DNA of 64,000 bases from Aquimarina sp. MAR_2010_214 (GCF_002846555.1 NZ_PJMS01000001.1:4857501-4921500); one strand, 5' to 3'; shown: positions 29,182 to 40,812, numbered from the stretch's first letter. The notes: generated from the letters alone by a model not told the origin. A program made the numbers and translations.

Positions 29182-30126
29182 TTATAAAATAATTTGTTCC
29201 ATATTATTTTTGGTTACTTTAAATTCTTCGACCATATCTTTTATTATGACCTCTACAGATTTAATATCATGAATTAGCCCTGATACTTGTCCAATCTCTA
29301 ATTCTCCTTCAATAAGATCTCCTTCAAACATACCTCGTTTTGCTCTGGCACGTCCTAACAATGTTTTTAACTCATCTACCGAAGGTGCAGTAGCATATAA
29401 TGTTGCTACATCTTGATAAAACTTATTTTTAAGCATTCTAACTGGCGCTAATTCTTTTAGAGTAAGCTGCGTATCACCTTCTTTTGCCTCAACTACCATA
29501 TTTTTAAAATCAATATGTGAAGATGCTTCGTCACTTGCTACAAAGCGGCTCCCTACCTGAACTCCATCTGCTCCCAAAGCCATAACAGCATACATTGCTG
29601 CACCTGTAGCAATACCTCCCGCTGCAATTAAAGGAATATTGATCTTTTCTTTTACTATAGGAATCAATGCCAATGTAGTTGTTTCATCTCTTCCATTATG
29701 TCCTCCCGCTTCAAATCCTTCTGCTACTACTGCATCAACACCGGCATCCTGCGCTTTTAAAGCAAATTTAAGGCTACTTACTACATGTACTACCGTAATT
29801 CCTTTTTCTTTAAGGTAAGATGTATATGTTTTTGGGTTTCCGGCAGAAGTGAATACTATTTTTATACCTTCTTCGATAATGATTTGTATAATCTCATCCA
29901 AATTAGGATATAACATTGGAATATTAACTCCAAAAGGCTTACTAGTGGCTTTTTTACATTTCTGAATATGATCTCTAAGTACATCTGGATACATAGACCC
30001 TGCTCCTATAAGTCCCAATCCTCCAGAATTACTTACTGCACTAGCTAATTTCCAACCGCTTGCCCATATCATTCCTCCTTGAATTATCGGATATTGAATA
30101 TTAAACAGTTCTTTAATTTTGTTCAT
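29182..30126 (-). CDS. Nitronate monooxygenase / 2-nitropropane dioxygenase family flavoprotein
   Basis: The 314-residue FMN-dependent TIM-barrel enzyme begins with YPIIQGGMIWASGWKLA and has the family segments AEGFEAGGHNG (catalytic His), IPLIAAGGIATGAAM and ADGVQVGSRFVAS (FMN phosphate). Such proteins oxidise alkyl nitronates or, in the FabK branch, reduce enoyl-ACP; the motifs do not decide between them. It lies 27 nt downstream of mnmA and 11 nt upstream of mazG, consistent with one transcript. Confidence 0.88.
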   Translation of the reverse strand: MNKIKELFNIQYPIIQGGMIWASGWKLASAVSNSGGLGLIGAGSMYPDVLRDHIQKCKKATSKPFGVNIPMLYPNLDEIIQIIIEEGIKIVFTSAGNPKTYTSYLKEKGITVVHVVSSLKFALKAQDAGVDAVVAEGFEAGGHNGRDETTTLALIPIVKEKINIPLIAAGGIATGAAMYAVMALGADGVQVGSRFVASDEASSHIDFKNMVVEAKEGDTQLTLKELAPVRMLKNKFYQDVATLYATAPSVDELKTLLGRARAKRGMFEGDLIEGELEIGQVSGLIHDIKSVEVIIKDMVEEFKVTKNNMEQIIL

Positions 30127-30153
30127 ATACTATAAATATGTGTAATTTAATTC

Positions 30154-31341
30154 TTATGAAATCACTCCTGAGCCAACTAATTCATCTTCGATATACCAAG
30201 CTACAAACTGACCTTCGGTGATTGCGCTTTGATTATTTTCAAAAACAACATACACTCCAGAATCAACCATATGTAGCGTAGCTTTCTCTAATGGTTGTCT
30301 ATATCGAATCCTCGCCATTACTTCTAACTCTTCGTCTACCTTAAGTTTAAGGTCATCTCTTACCCAATGTAACTCTTCTTTAGATATAAATAATGCTTTT
30401 CTGTATAAGCCTGGATGTTTTTTTCCTTGACCCGTATAAATTGTATTGGTCTCTACATCGGTTTCTATTACAAAAAGTGGTTCTGGAGTACCTCCTACAG
30501 CCAAACCTTTACGTTGTCCTTTGGTATAATAGTGAGCGCCTTGATGTTTTCCTACCACCTTACCATCATTAACATCGTAGGTATATTTACCAGATAAGAA
30601 TTCTAATTCTTCTCTTTTAGAAGTAAATTGTGGGCGTTCTCGCTGATATTTTACTTCTGAAGGAGATATCTCAATAATATTTCCTTGTTTTGGTTCTAAT
30701 TTTTGTTGAAGAAATTCTGGTAATCGAACTTTTCCAATAAAACATAACCCTTGAGAGTCTTTTTTATCTGCTGTAGCTAAATCTTGTGCTTTGGCAATAT
30801 CCCGAACTTCAGGCTTCAGTAATTCACCTACAGGAAAAAGTGTTTTTGCAAGTTGTTTCTGAGATAGCTGACATAGAAAATAGGATTGATCTTTATTAGG
30901 ATCTTTTCCTTCTAATAATCGATGTACTTCTTTCCCATCTTTTATAATAGTATCTTTTCGACAATAATGACCTGTAGCTACATAATCTGCTCCAAGAGAT
31001 AATGCTATTTTTAGGAAAACATCAAATTTAATTTCTCGATTACATAATACATCTGGATTAGGGGTACGTCCTTTTTCGTATTCATTGAACATATAATCTA
31101 CTATACGTTCTTTATATTCTTCACTTAGATCAACAGTCTGAAATGGGATTCCTAACTTCTCAGCCACCAATAATGCATCATTACTATCATCTAACCAAGG
31201 GCACTCATCAGATATGGTAACTGAGTCATCATGCCAGTTCTTCATAAATAAACCAATAACTTCATATCCTTGCTCTTTAAGCAAATATGCTGCTACACTA
31301 GAGTCAACTCCTCCTGATAATCCTACGATTACTCTCTTCAT
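30154..31341 (-). CDS. mnmA: tRNA-specific 2-thiouridylase MnmA
   Basis: Adds sulfur to U34 of tRNA for Lys, Glu and Gln. The 395-residue protein begins [18 protein letters not shown] (ATP pyrophosphatase loop) and has the catalytic cysteines in [12 protein letters not shown] and [10 protein letters not shown], then the C-terminal tRNA-binding barrels. The ATG at 31341 is preferred to the TTG immediately before it. It is slightly longer than the E. coli enzyme, with an insertion in the middle. First gene of a three-gene minus-strand cluster. Confidence 0.95.
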   Translation of the reverse strand: MKRVIVGLSGGVDSSVAAYLLKEQGYEVIGLFMKNWHDDSVTISDECPWLDDSNDALLVAEKLGIPFQTVDLSEEYKERIVDYMFNEYEKGRTPNPDVLCNREIKFDVFLKIALSLGADYVATGHYCRKDTIIKDGKEVHRLLEGKDPNKDQSYFLCQLSQKQLAKTLFPVGELLKPEVRDIAKAQDLATADKKDSQGLCFIGKVRLPEFLQQKLEPKQGNIIEISPSEVKYQRERPQFTSKREELEFLSGKYTYDVNDGKVVGKHQGAHYYTKGQRKGLAVGGTPEPLFVIETDVETNTIYTGQGKKHPGLYRKALFISKEELHWVRDDLKLKVDEELEVMARIRYRQPLEKATLHMVDSGVYVVFENNQSAITEGQFVAWYIEDELVGSGVIS

Positions 31342-31455
31342 CAAAAAATCCTTTATTTAATCTTTAAAATTATTATGCAAAAGTAATAAATAAAAAAAGC
31401 AATGCTAACGCAATGCTTTATGGTTTTATCTATACTAGTATTTTATATATCAATA

Positions 31456-32145
31456 TTAAAATCCTCTTTTTTGAACCGGAAATAATTTTCGTTCAGAGAG
31501 TTTTCCATCTTTATAATAGTTCCAGATACCATCTTTACGACCTCTTTTATAATTCCCTTCGATGATCAATACTCCATTTATATCATAGTACTTAGTAATT
31601 CCATGTAACTGGTCATTCTCATACATAAATTCTTTTATGATCACACCAGTATCAGAATACATAATTCTCTTCCCATTTTGTTTTCCGTCGATATATGAAG
31701 TTTTCTCGGTTAACTGACCATTTATAAAATAAGTGAGTTGTTCTCCTTGCAATTTTCCTGATTGATATTCTTCGGTCATCATGATTTTATCAGATCCGTT
31801 ATGGTAATATTTCCATAACCCTATACGATCTTTACCAATCATCTGACCCAGGCTTATTACTTTTCCTTTTTGGGTAAAATATTTTACATTAACAGTATCA
31901 TTATTTTTTGAAAACGTTTTAATTGCTGTAGGAAACTCCCCGTTAATAGGTTTATAAAATTTAAACTCTCCTGTTTCTTTTCCATGATCAAAAGTTCCTT
32001 CATAACGAAGCTGATCGCTTCCTTCATATTTTTTTTGCCATTTACCATGTCGCTTACCATTAGCATCATAGGTATTATATTTTTGACCTAAAACAGAGAA
32101 ACACACAAAAAAAGATAAACTACAAAATAAAAATACACTTCGCAT
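31456..32145 (-). CDS. Secreted MORN-repeat (YwqK-like) protein
   Basis: The 229-residue protein has a signal peptide (cleavage near VLGQ) and then seven or so MORN_2-type repeats of the form G-x-(x)-G-x-W-x-Y-Y (NGKRHGKWQKKYEG, KDRIGLWKYYHNG, GRKDGIWNYYKDGK). Such proteins are abundant in Bacteroidota, likely periplasmic or surface-exposed, with no defined function. It is flanked by gaps of more than 100 nt and probably monocistronic. Confidence 0.82.
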   Translation of the reverse strand: MRSVFLFCSLSFFVCFSVLGQKYNTYDANGKRHGKWQKKYEGSDQLRYEGTFDHGKETGEFKFYKPINGEFPTAIKTFSKNNDTVNVKYFTQKGKVISLGQMIGKDRIGLWKYYHNGSDKIMMTEEYQSGKLQGEQLTYFINGQLTEKTSYIDGKQNGKRIMYSDTGVIIKEFMYENDQLHGITKYYDINGVLIIEGNYKRGRKDGIWNYYKDGKLSERKLFPVQKRGF

Positions 32146-32237
32146 AACTACTATTTTATTTGGGACATTATTTCAACGAATCTAACTTCCAAAAAGTATA
32201 CCAATATTATAAAATCAAATTCATAAAACGAAGGTTA

Positions 32238-32268
32238 AATTAAAAAAAGCCCCTAAAAAGGAGCTTTT
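32238..32268 (-). terminator. Terminator after yidC
   Basis: Read on the minus strand, AAAAGCTCC-TTTTTA-GGGGCTTTTTTT forms a stem with one mismatch followed by a T-run, about 20 nt after the yidC stop. Confidence 0.75.
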
Positions 32269-32290
32269 CTAAAATACATGAATAATAAAA

Positions 32291-34174
32291 TTATTTCTTT
32301 TTCCCTTTTTGTTCTTCTGCCTGCTCCATTAATTCTTTCATTTTTTTCTGGAACTTACCTTGCTTTTTAGGTTTTTTCTTGTTTTCCTGAATTTTGGCAT
32401 GAATCTTATCTTCATCAATAATTACGTTTTTAATAACTAACATAATTCCGATAGTAATCAGGTTAGAAATAAAATAGTACAATGATAATCCACTTGCATA
32501 GTTATTAAAGAAAAATAACATCATTAATGGGGATAAATACATGATAAACTTCATGTTTGGCATCCCTGGTTGTTGCGTTTGCATAGTTTGCCCTGTAGTC
32601 ATCATCATATAGATAAATATAGCGACCGATGCTAGTATAGGAAATAAACTAATGTGATCTCCATAAAAAGGAATTGTAAATGGCAATTGTGCTATGTTAT
32701 CATAACTAGATAAGTCATCTGCCCAAAGGAAACTTTTTTGTCGTAATTGAAATGCACTTGGGAAGAAATTGAATAATGCATAGAAAACAGGAATCTGCAT
32801 TACAGCTGGTAGGCAACCACTCATAGGGTTAACTCCTGCCTTACCATAAAGAGCCATTGTTTCTTGCTGTTTTTTCATCGCATTATCCTTATGCTTCTCA
32901 TTAATCTCTGTAATCTCTGGGCGTAAAACTTTCATTTTAGCCTGCGATAAGTATGACTTATATGTAACAGGAGATAAGATGATACGTACAATTATAGTCA
33001 TTACCACAATTGCAATACCATAAGGAAGAAATCCACTTAAAAACCCAAAAAACGGAATAAACAAATATTTATTTATTATTCCGAAAATCCCCCAACCTAG
33101 AGGTACTATCTCATCGAGGTTACGGTCATAAGTATTTAAAATCCTATAATCGGTTGGACCATAATACCAATCCATGGTATAACTAAGCTCTCCTCCTTGC
33201 AATTCTAGAGGCATAGAGGCAGAAAATTCTTTGGTCACTTTTATATCTTTATCATCCAACTCGCTTGAGTTAGCGATATTCTTAGAGGTAAAAGATGCTT
33301 TTTTGAACGGGGTATCTGTTAGAAGCACAGAAGTAAAGAAATGTTGCTTAAAGGCAATCCAGCTCACATCTTGCTCTTCATCATCTGCAAACTCTCCTTG
33401 CCCTAAATAATCATCTTTATCACCATCATATTCGTATGAAAGTTCGGTATATCGATTTTCGTAAGTTGCACTTTTAGCATGTCTGATTCCTTGAAGTTTC
33501 CAATCTAAATTTACTGTTTGGCTACTATTAATTACTTGTTGTAATCCTTGAGATCGAATTGTAAAATCAACCATATACTCATTTGGCTTCAATTCGTAAC
33601 GATACTCCAGGAATTTGGTATCAGAAACCTTTAGTTTCATAGACAGGATTGTACTCTCTCCATTTTTGGTTACCGAAGGTTCAAAAAATAAGTCTTCTGT
33701 ATTTAAGATTCTATTATCTGTGGTTCCAAAATTAATATTGAAAGAAGCATTTTTTCCATCTTTAATCAAGTATACAGGTACCGAGTCGTAGGTTTTAAAG
33801 TTTTTTAGCAGTGCTTCTGAGATATACCCTCCTCTATTATTTACCTTAAGACTCAAAACTTCGTTTTCGACCTTTGTAAATTCATCTTTGGCCGATGGTA
33901 AACTAGCAGAGTACGAAAATGCGCCCAATTGAGATTTTGCATTAGATAATGCTACAGAATCTTGAGAGTTTACTACGATCGCTTCGCTTTCTTTTACAAA
34001 ATCTGTAGTTTTTTCGGTATCTGTTTTTTTCTCTGACTCTAGTTGTTCTTTTTTGGCTTTTTCTGCCTCAATTTCTTCAGGAGTTGGTTGATTTAGATAG
34101 AACATCCAAACGATGATTCCAAAAATAAGTGCAAATCCAATTATCGAATTAAGATCAAATTTCTTTTCTTCCAT
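32291..34174 (-). CDS. yidC: Membrane protein insertase YidC
   Basis: Inserts proteins into the inner membrane, alone or with SecYEG. The 627-residue protein has an N-terminal helix (about 8-26), a large periplasmic beta domain (about 60-355), and the conserved 60-kDa inner membrane core with GFLSGFLPYGIAIVVMTIIV, YLSQAKMKVLRPEI and NPMSGCLPAVMQIPVFYALF. It ends in a very basic tail (KKPKKQGKFQKKMKELME), as in other YidCs that contact ribosomes. It follows pyrG with a terminator-like hairpin between them, so it may be partly uncoupled. Confidence 0.96.
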   Translation of the reverse strand: MEEKKFDLNSIIGFALIFGIIVWMFYLNQPTPEEIEAEKAKKEQLESEKKTDTEKTTDFVKESEAIVVNSQDSVALSNAKSQLGAFSYSASLPSAKDEFTKVENEVLSLKVNNRGGYISEALLKNFKTYDSVPVYLIKDGKNASFNINFGTTDNRILNTEDLFFEPSVTKNGESTILSMKLKVSDTKFLEYRYELKPNEYMVDFTIRSQGLQQVINSSQTVNLDWKLQGIRHAKSATYENRYTELSYEYDGDKDDYLGQGEFADDEEQDVSWIAFKQHFFTSVLLTDTPFKKASFTSKNIANSSELDDKDIKVTKEFSASMPLELQGGELSYTMDWYYGPTDYRILNTYDRNLDEIVPLGWGIFGIINKYLFIPFFGFLSGFLPYGIAIVVMTIIVRIILSPVTYKSYLSQAKMKVLRPEITEINEKHKDNAMKKQQETMALYGKAGVNPMSGCLPAVMQIPVFYALFNFFPSAFQLRQKSFLWADDLSSYDNIAQLPFTIPFYGDHISLFPILASVAIFIYMMMTTGQTMQTQQPGMPNMKFIMYLSPLMMLFFFNNYASGLSLYYFISNLITIGIMLVIKNVIIDEDKIHAKIQENKKKPKKQGKFQKKMKELMEQAEEQKGKKK

Positions 34175-34188
34175 GTATTGATGTATAA

Positions 34189-34223
34189 AAAGCCTTTATC
34201 TGATGACTCAGAAAGGCTTTTAA
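34189..34223 (-). terminator. Hairpin between pyrG and yidC
   Basis: On the minus strand AAAAGCCTTT and AAAGGCTTTTT pair around a loop of about 14 nt, just after the pyrG stop. It is probably a terminator or attenuator, leaving yidC to its own promoter or to read-through. Confidence 0.65.
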
Positions 34224-34262
34224 AATTATATATTGTTATTTTGTTGTCAATTATCTAGCCAA

Positions 34263-35918
<1,656 letters not shown>

Positions 35919-36057
35919 TTAGTAAGATTGTATTAAAATTTTGCGCAAAAATACAAAGAAGTCATCAAATCATACATCGAAAATCAATCAATATTATATA
36001 ATTTATCCATATTCCTTCAACAACTTAAAAACCTAAAAACAAATTCTTTATGTTTAT

Positions 36058-36094
36058 AAAAAATAAAATCCCGTCTTGAGACAGGATTTTCTGA
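36058..36094 (-). terminator. Terminator after the DUF5606 gene
   Basis: On the minus strand AAAATCC-t-GTCT-CA-AGAC-g-GGATTTT followed by ATTTTTT. It lies 16 nt after the stop codon. Confidence 0.8.
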
Positions 36095-36109
36095 TAAAAA
36101 ATTATGTTT

Positions 36110-36535
36110 TTATTCTTCTTCTTCAGCTACTTTATCTTCTTCTTCTGCTTCAGAAAAATCTGTTAATCCTTTAGATTGTAGAATATTATACCATTGGATT
36201 ACTTTTTTTATATCACTTGCATATACCCTATCTTCATCATAATCAGGTAATATTTCACTGAAATAAGCTTCTAATTTACCCTTAGATTCTTTATGATTTA
36301 TAGCTTGTTCTCCGTTTTCCTTTTCAAAGATCTTTTTAAAAATTTCTCGTAAAGGAACTTCTTCAGTAAACGTATAAATTGCAATTTCACTAAGTACGCT
36401 TACATTGTGTCTTATACTTACTGATAATCTTTTTCCATCCAATAAAGATTCTGCCAAAAACCCACTACGAGTTTGTGTTTTCAACTCATACAAACCGGGT
36501 TTACCCGATATTGCTAATATCTTATCTAAGCTCAT
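36110..36535 (-). CDS. DUF5606 family protein
   Basis: A 141-residue cytoplasmic protein. The start MSLDKILAISGKPGLYELK and the segment NGEQAINHKESKGKLEAYF match a small family I know only from Bacteroidota (DUF5606), of unknown function. The N-terminal half is predicted to be a small beta domain, then helices, and the last 20 residues are almost all Glu/Asp. It is adjacent to def and ruvX on the same strand but 205 nt away. Confidence 0.8.
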   Translation of the reverse strand: MSLDKILAISGKPGLYELKTQTRSGFLAESLLDGKRLSVSIRHNVSVLSEIAIYTFTEEVPLREIFKKIFEKENGEQAINHKESKGKLEAYFSEILPDYDEDRVYASDIKKVIQWYNILQSKGLTDFSEAEEEDKVAEEEE

Positions 36536-36740
36536 ATATTTTCTATCTATTTATGATATATTCATTCTTAAGGCCAGATCTTTACTGGCAAAAGTTTTTA
36601 GAGATTTCGAACACTCAAGATTTAAACTATCATTAAAATCTCTAAATATGCTGATTTCTCTTCTAAAGTTGGCAAATATCAGTAGTTCGTTTTAAAAAAT
36701 CAAACATTACCCTACATAAATATGTAAAGGCAAAATATAC

Positions 36741-37331
36741 TTATCTACCTTTTTTAGCCAAAGGAAATCGCATTCTATATTCTGAACTAATTTTTCCTTT
36801 AGAAATATTAGCCAGTTTTCCTTTTATTAAACGCTTCTTAAGGCTTGATAGTTTATCTGTAAACAAAATTCCTTCAATATGATCGTATTCATGCTGAATC
36901 ACTCTTGCTACCAACCCATCATAGGTCTCGGTATGCTCCACAAAATTCTCATCAAAATACTTAATTTTAATCGTTTCATTACGAAATACATCTTCTCGTA
37001 TATCGGGAATACTCAAACACCCTTCTGCAAAAGCCCATTCTTCTCCTGTTTCTTCTAGAATTGTAGCATTAATAAATACTTTTTTAAAATTCTTTAACTG
37101 TTCTGCTTCTTCTTTGGATAACTCTTCATCTTCAGAAAAGGGTTCTGCGTCAACAATAAATAATCTAATAGGAATTCCTATTTGAGGAGCTGCTAATCCA
37201 ACTCCATGTGCATTATACATGGTCTCAAACATATTATCCAGCAATTCTGATAATTTAGGATAATCCTTGGTTATCTCTTTTCCTTTTTTCTTCAATACCG
37301 GATCTCCGTATGCTACAATGGGAAGTATCAT
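36741..37331 (-). CDS. def: Peptide deformylase
   Basis: Removes the N-formyl group from new proteins. The 196-residue protein has all three motifs: GVGLAAPQIG, EGCLSIP (Cys metal ligand) and HEYDHIEG (two His ligands and the catalytic Glu). An acidic insertion of about 15 residues (FSEDEELSKEEAEQ) after the first motif is typical for Bacteroidota deformylases. It lies 22 nt downstream of ruvX and is probably co-transcribed with it. Confidence 0.96.
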   Translation of the reverse strand: MILPIVAYGDPVLKKKGKEITKDYPKLSELLDNMFETMYNAHGVGLAAPQIGIPIRLFIVDAEPFSEDEELSKEEAEQLKNFKKVFINATILEETGEEWAFAEGCLSIPDIREDVFRNETIKIKYFDENFVEHTETYDGLVARVIQHEYDHIEGILFTDKLSSLKKRLIKGKLANISKGKISSEYRMRFPLAKKGR

Positions 37332-37353
37332 ATTTTATTTCTTATTTCTATTA

Positions 37354-37764
37354 TTATCGATTATACAAATAATCTTGCAGTATAATCGTTGCACTAATCT
37401 GATCTACTAATGCTTTATCTCTTCTTTTCTTTTTTGAAATACCACTAGCGATCATAGTATCAAAAGCAATTTTAGAGGTAAAACGTTCATCAATCCTTTT
37501 AACAGGAATATTTGGCAGTAATTCACCTAGCTTGTCTAAAAAAGGTGAAATTAACTGTTCACTTTCTGAGGCTTCGCCATGCAATCTTTTAGGCTCTCCT
37601 ACTATAAAAAGTTCTACTTCTTCTTTAGACACATAATCCTCTAACCATGACAATAATTCTGAAGTATCTACAGTAGTTAATCCAGAAGCGATAATTTGCA
37701 ATTCATCTGTAACTGCAATTCCGCATCTTTTCCCTCCATAATCTATCGCCAATATTCGTGCCAT
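37354..37764 (-). CDS. ruvX: RuvX/YqgF-family RNase H-like nuclease
   Basis: The 136-residue RNase-H-fold protein has DYGGKRCGIAVTD at the N-terminus, GEPKRLHGEASE in the middle, the conserved DERFTS, and a final Asp in DQISATIIL. It is proposed to resolve Holliday junctions or to process the 5' end of pre-16S rRNA. Length is typical. The 127-nt gap to the divergent dapD holds promoters for both. Confidence 0.93.
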   Translation of the reverse strand: MARILAIDYGGKRCGIAVTDELQIIASGLTTVDTSELLSWLEDYVSKEEVELFIVGEPKRLHGEASESEQLISPFLDKLGELLPNIPVKRIDERFTSKIAFDTMIASGISKKKRRDKALVDQISATIILQDYLYNR

Positions 37765-37866
37765 TTATTTTTTTTTGCAAAAATATAATATTATTACAAA
37801 ACTGCCCTTATTTATTAATGGTTTCCTAAAATATCTACAATCGACACTTTTTTCAATGGAAGCTAT

Positions 37867-37874
37867 TATCTTTA
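37867..37874 (+). promoter_or_regulatory. -7 box upstream of dapD
   Basis: TATCTTTA lies 17 nt before the dapD ATG (37892), giving an expected leader of about 10 nt. It also argues against an N-terminal extension reaching back to 37775. Confidence 0.5.
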
Positions 37875-37891
37875 CCAAAATTTTTTATTCG

Positions 37892-38707
37892 ATGAACCAA
37901 CTAAAAGAAACTATAGAAAAAGCTTGGGAAAACAGAGAGCTTTTAAAAGAACCAAATACTCAGAATGCGATACGTGAAGTAGTTAGCTTATTAGATTCTG
38001 GAGAACTTAGAGTAGCAGAACCTATAGAAGGTGGCTGGCAAGTAAATGAATGGGTAAAAAAAGGAGTAGTATTATACTTCCCAATCCAAAAAATGGAAAC
38101 TCTAGAAGCTGGAATTTTTGAATACCATGATAAAATTCCATTAAAAAAAGGATATGAAGCTAAAGGAATTCGTGTAGTTCCTAATGCTGTTGCACGTCAT
38201 GGTGCTTATATCTCTTCTGGTACTATTTTAATGCCTAGTTATGTAAACATAGGTGCTTACGTAGATAAAGGTACTATGGTAGACACATGGGCCACTGTTG
38301 GTAGCTGTGCTCAAATTGGAAAAAATGTTCATCTTAGTGGAGGTGTTGGGATTGGTGGTGTTTTGGAACCATTACAAGCTGCCCCTGTTATTATAGAAGA
38401 TAATGCATTTATAGGATCAAGATGTATTGTAGTCGAAGGTGTTCGAGTAGAAAAAGAAGCTGTATTAGGTGCTAATGTAGTACTAACAGCATCTACCAAG
38501 ATTATCGATGTTACAGGAAATACTCCTGTAGAAAGAAAAGGAGTTGTACCAGCTGGTTCTGTTGTAATTCCAGGAAGTTATACTAAGAAATTTGCTGCTG
38601 GAGAATTTAATGTACCTTGCGCTTTGATTATTGGAAAACGTAAGGAAAGTACTGATAAGAAAACTTCACTCAATGATGCTCTTCGTGAATACGATGTAGC
38701 CGTATAG
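37892..38707 (+). CDS. dapD: Tetrahydrodipicolinate N-succinyltransferase
   Basis: Succinylates tetrahydrodipicolinate in the lysine/diaminopimelate pathway. The 271-residue protein has an N-terminal helical domain (MNQLKETIEKAWENRE) and a left-handed beta-helix of hexapeptide repeats (about 100-230: GAYVDKGTMVDTWATVGSCA, GGVGIGGVLEPLQ, AFIGSRCIVVEGV). The start at 37892 gives the family's length of about 272; the in-frame upstream extension is 39 residues of unrelated sequence overlapping the promoter. Confidence 0.96.
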   Translation: MNQLKETIEKAWENRELLKEPNTQNAIREVVSLLDSGELRVAEPIEGGWQVNEWVKKGVVLYFPIQKMETLEAGIFEYHDKIPLKKGYEAKGIRVVPNAVARHGAYISSGTILMPSYVNIGAYVDKGTMVDTWATVGSCAQIGKNVHLSGGVGIGGVLEPLQAAPVIIEDNAFIGSRCIVVEGVRVEKEAVLGANVVLTASTKIIDVTGNTPVERKGVVPAGSVVIPGSYTKKFAAGEFNVPCALIIGKRKESTDKKTSLNDALREYDVAV

Positions 38708-38720
38708 TGTAGAAAGGAAC

Positions 38721-38762
38721 TTGAGCTTGTCTTTTGTTTTTTTAGACAAGCTCAACTATTTT
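38721..38762 (+). terminator. Terminator after dapD
   Basis: A perfect 12-bp stem (TTGAGCTTGTCT with AGACAAGCTCAA) and a T-rich loop just after the dapD stop. The trailing T-run is weak (CTATTTTG). Confidence 0.65.
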
Positions 38763-38774
38763 GATCAATAGCAT

Positions 38775-39836
38775 ATGAAGATTTTGGTTATTCAACAGAA
38801 GATGATTGGTGATGTACTCACAAGTACTATCATTTGTGAGGCATTACGAAAAGAATATCCTGATGCCATAATTGATTTTCTTGTAAACTCTAATACAAAA
38901 CCTGTTATATTAGAAAATCCATTTTTTGATCATATTATAGAGTTTAAGAATGAATACCAAGAGGATAAAAAAGCGCTGTATACATTTTTAAAACAGATAC
39001 GAAAATCTAAATACGATTATGTAATTGATGTCTATGGAAAACTAGAAAGTAATCTTATTACACTGTTTTCTGGAGCTTCTCAAAGAGTTTCTTTTTATAA
39101 ATGGTACACTCAGTTTTTGTATACAAAGACAATTAAAAGAAACCTTGTACCTATTACAAATGCAAGTATTTCAATAGAAAACAGATTGCGCTTAGTTTTT
39201 CCTGAAAACAGAATCACCTCTGAGATCACAAGGCCAAAAATATTTTTAACTAAAGAAGAAAAAGAAAAAGCTCGTGAGTTTTTAGAATCGAATGGAATTA
39301 CTTCAAAAACGCCATTAATAATGATCAGTGTTTTAGGTAGTGAAATGAGAAAAACTCTTCCTCTAGAGTACATGGCTAAAATTATAGATATTATCGTTAA
39401 GAATACAGAGGCTCATATTCTTTTTAATTATATTCCTGATCAGGAAAAAGATGCTCGTACTGTTTATAATCTTAGCATGCCGAGAACACAAAGACATATC
39501 CATTTTGACGTATTTGCTAAGAGCTTACGTGGATTTCTTGCCATCCTCTCTCATTGTGATGCATTAATTGGTAATGAAGGAGGTGCGGTAAATATTGCAA
39601 AAGCTCTTGATATACCTACTTTTACTGTTTTTTCTCCTTGGATTCCTAAAAAAGCCTGGAATATGTTTGAAGATGGAGAAACACAAATGTCTGTTCATTT
39701 ATCTGAGTATATGCCCGAACTATTTTCAAACAAAAGCACTAAGGAGCTCAAAAAGAAATCTTTAGAACTTTACCCTTACTTTAAACCCGAATTATTCATT
39801 AATCAATTGCATGATTTTTTAAATAAAAACTTGTAA
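38775..39836 (+). CDS. Glycosyltransferase family 9 (heptosyltransferase-like)
   Basis: The 353-residue GT-B enzyme is of the ADP-heptose:LPS heptosyltransferase family. It begins MKILVIQQKMIGDVLTSTII (ARNAs usually read RxxxIGDxxxxTP) and its C-terminal half carries ALIGNEGGAVNIAKALDIPT, the donor-binding GNDSG-type motif in variant form. It would add a sugar to the lipid A inner core on the cytoplasmic face. First gene of the surface-glycan locus, on the same strand as the GT2 gene that follows 112 nt later. Confidence 0.88.
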   Translation: MKILVIQQKMIGDVLTSTIICEALRKEYPDAIIDFLVNSNTKPVILENPFFDHIIEFKNEYQEDKKALYTFLKQIRKSKYDYVIDVYGKLESNLITLFSGASQRVSFYKWYTQFLYTKTIKRNLVPITNASISIENRLRLVFPENRITSEITRPKIFLTKEEKEKAREFLESNGITSKTPLIMISVLGSEMRKTLPLEYMAKIIDIIVKNTEAHILFNYIPDQEKDARTVYNLSMPRTQRHIHFDVFAKSLRGFLAILSHCDALIGNEGGAVNIAKALDIPTFTVFSPWIPKKAWNMFEDGETQMSVHLSEYMPELFSNKSTKELKKKSLELYPYFKPELFINQLHDFLNKNL

Positions 39837-39934
39837 CTATTTTTTTCAAATTAATACTATTTCTTCCTATAGAATATTGGTTCTAATATTTGAAATGAAT
39901 TGTTAACAAAACGTTTCGTTATCTTAAAATTAAT

Positions 39935-39942
39935 TATTTTTG
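39935..39942 (+). promoter_or_regulatory. -7 box, near-leaderless GT2 promoter
   Basis: TATTTTTG ends 6 nt before the ATG at 39949; a weak TTTCG lies about 20 nt upstream. The transcript would start at or just before the start codon. It also rules out the TTG inside the box (39940) as a start. Confidence 0.55.
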
Positions 39943-39948
39943 CTCAAC

Positions 39949-40776
39949 ATGACCTACAAAACAACATCAACAATGGTTAAGCTCTCTGGAGTTATTATTA
40001 CATATAATGAAGAAAGGAAAATTGAAAAATGCTTGGAGTCACTTCAAGGGGTAGTTGATGAAATTGTTGTTGTTGATTCTTTTTCTACGGATAGAACTGA
40101 AGAAATTTGCAAAAAATACAATGTTAAGTTTGTGAAGCAAGAATTTCTTGGTTATAAGGAACAAAAAAACTTCGTAATTACTCAAGCTTCTTATGATCAT
40201 ATTATCTCTCTTGACGGAGATGAGGCCTTATCCTCTAAACTTCAGGAATCTCTCATAAAATTAAAATCTAATTGGGTTCATGATGGTTATTACATGAACC
40301 GATATAATAATTTTTGTGAGCAATGGATTAATCATTCTGATTGGTATCCTGATAAAAAATTAAGGGCTTTTAAAAAAGGAAAAGGAGAATGGAAAGGAAT
40401 TAATCCTCATGATTCTTATAAATTATACGATCCTAAAAAATGTGGCAAATTAAAAGGAGATATACTTCATTGGAATTACCCGACATACAGCGCTTATAAT
40501 AAACAAATTGAAAAGTTCTCTACAATATCAGCTCATTCATATTATGAATTAGGAAAAAATGCAACGTTGTGGAAAATTTTATTTAATCCTACCTGGGCTT
40601 TTTTTAAAGCATACTTCTTAAGGCTTGGATTTCTAGATGGGCTAAATGGGCTTATTATTTGTATCCAAACTGCAAATCTTACTTTTTTAAAATATATTAA
40701 ACTAAGAGAATTAATACGAGAAAAAAAGCTTAAAACAGTCAGGGAAAATTCTCAACAAATAACAGAACAGGTATAA
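39949..40776 (+). CDS. Glycosyltransferase family 2 (WaaE/KdtX-like)
   Basis: A 275-residue GT-A enzyme: VKLSGVIITYNEERKIEKCL at the N-terminus, VVVDSFSTDRTEEIC, the metal-binding LDGDEAL in place of DxD, and the WaaE-family pattern WINHSDWYPDKKLRAFKKG and ILHWNYPTYSAYNKQIEKFS. WaaE-type enzymes add glucose to the lipopolysaccharide core. The C-terminus has a membrane-associating hydrophobic stretch (about 205-240). The first ATG after the promoter box (39949) is chosen; ATG 39973 is an alternative. Confidence 0.87.
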   Translation: MTYKTTSTMVKLSGVIITYNEERKIEKCLESLQGVVDEIVVVDSFSTDRTEEICKKYNVKFVKQEFLGYKEQKNFVITQASYDHIISLDGDEALSSKLQESLIKLKSNWVHDGYYMNRYNNFCEQWINHSDWYPDKKLRAFKKGKGEWKGINPHDSYKLYDPKKCGKLKGDILHWNYPTYSAYNKQIEKFSTISAHSYYELGKNATLWKILFNPTWAFFKAYFLRLGFLDGLNGLIICIQTANLTFLKYIKLRELIREKKLKTVRENSQQITEQV

Positions 40777-40812
40777 AGGCAACAACCATAAATTCTTGTA
40801 TTCATTGATTTA

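Noticed and set aside
37775..37891. N-terminal extension of dapD
   Set aside because: It is unrelated to the family and overlaps the dapD promoter box; the normal 271-residue protein starts at 37892.
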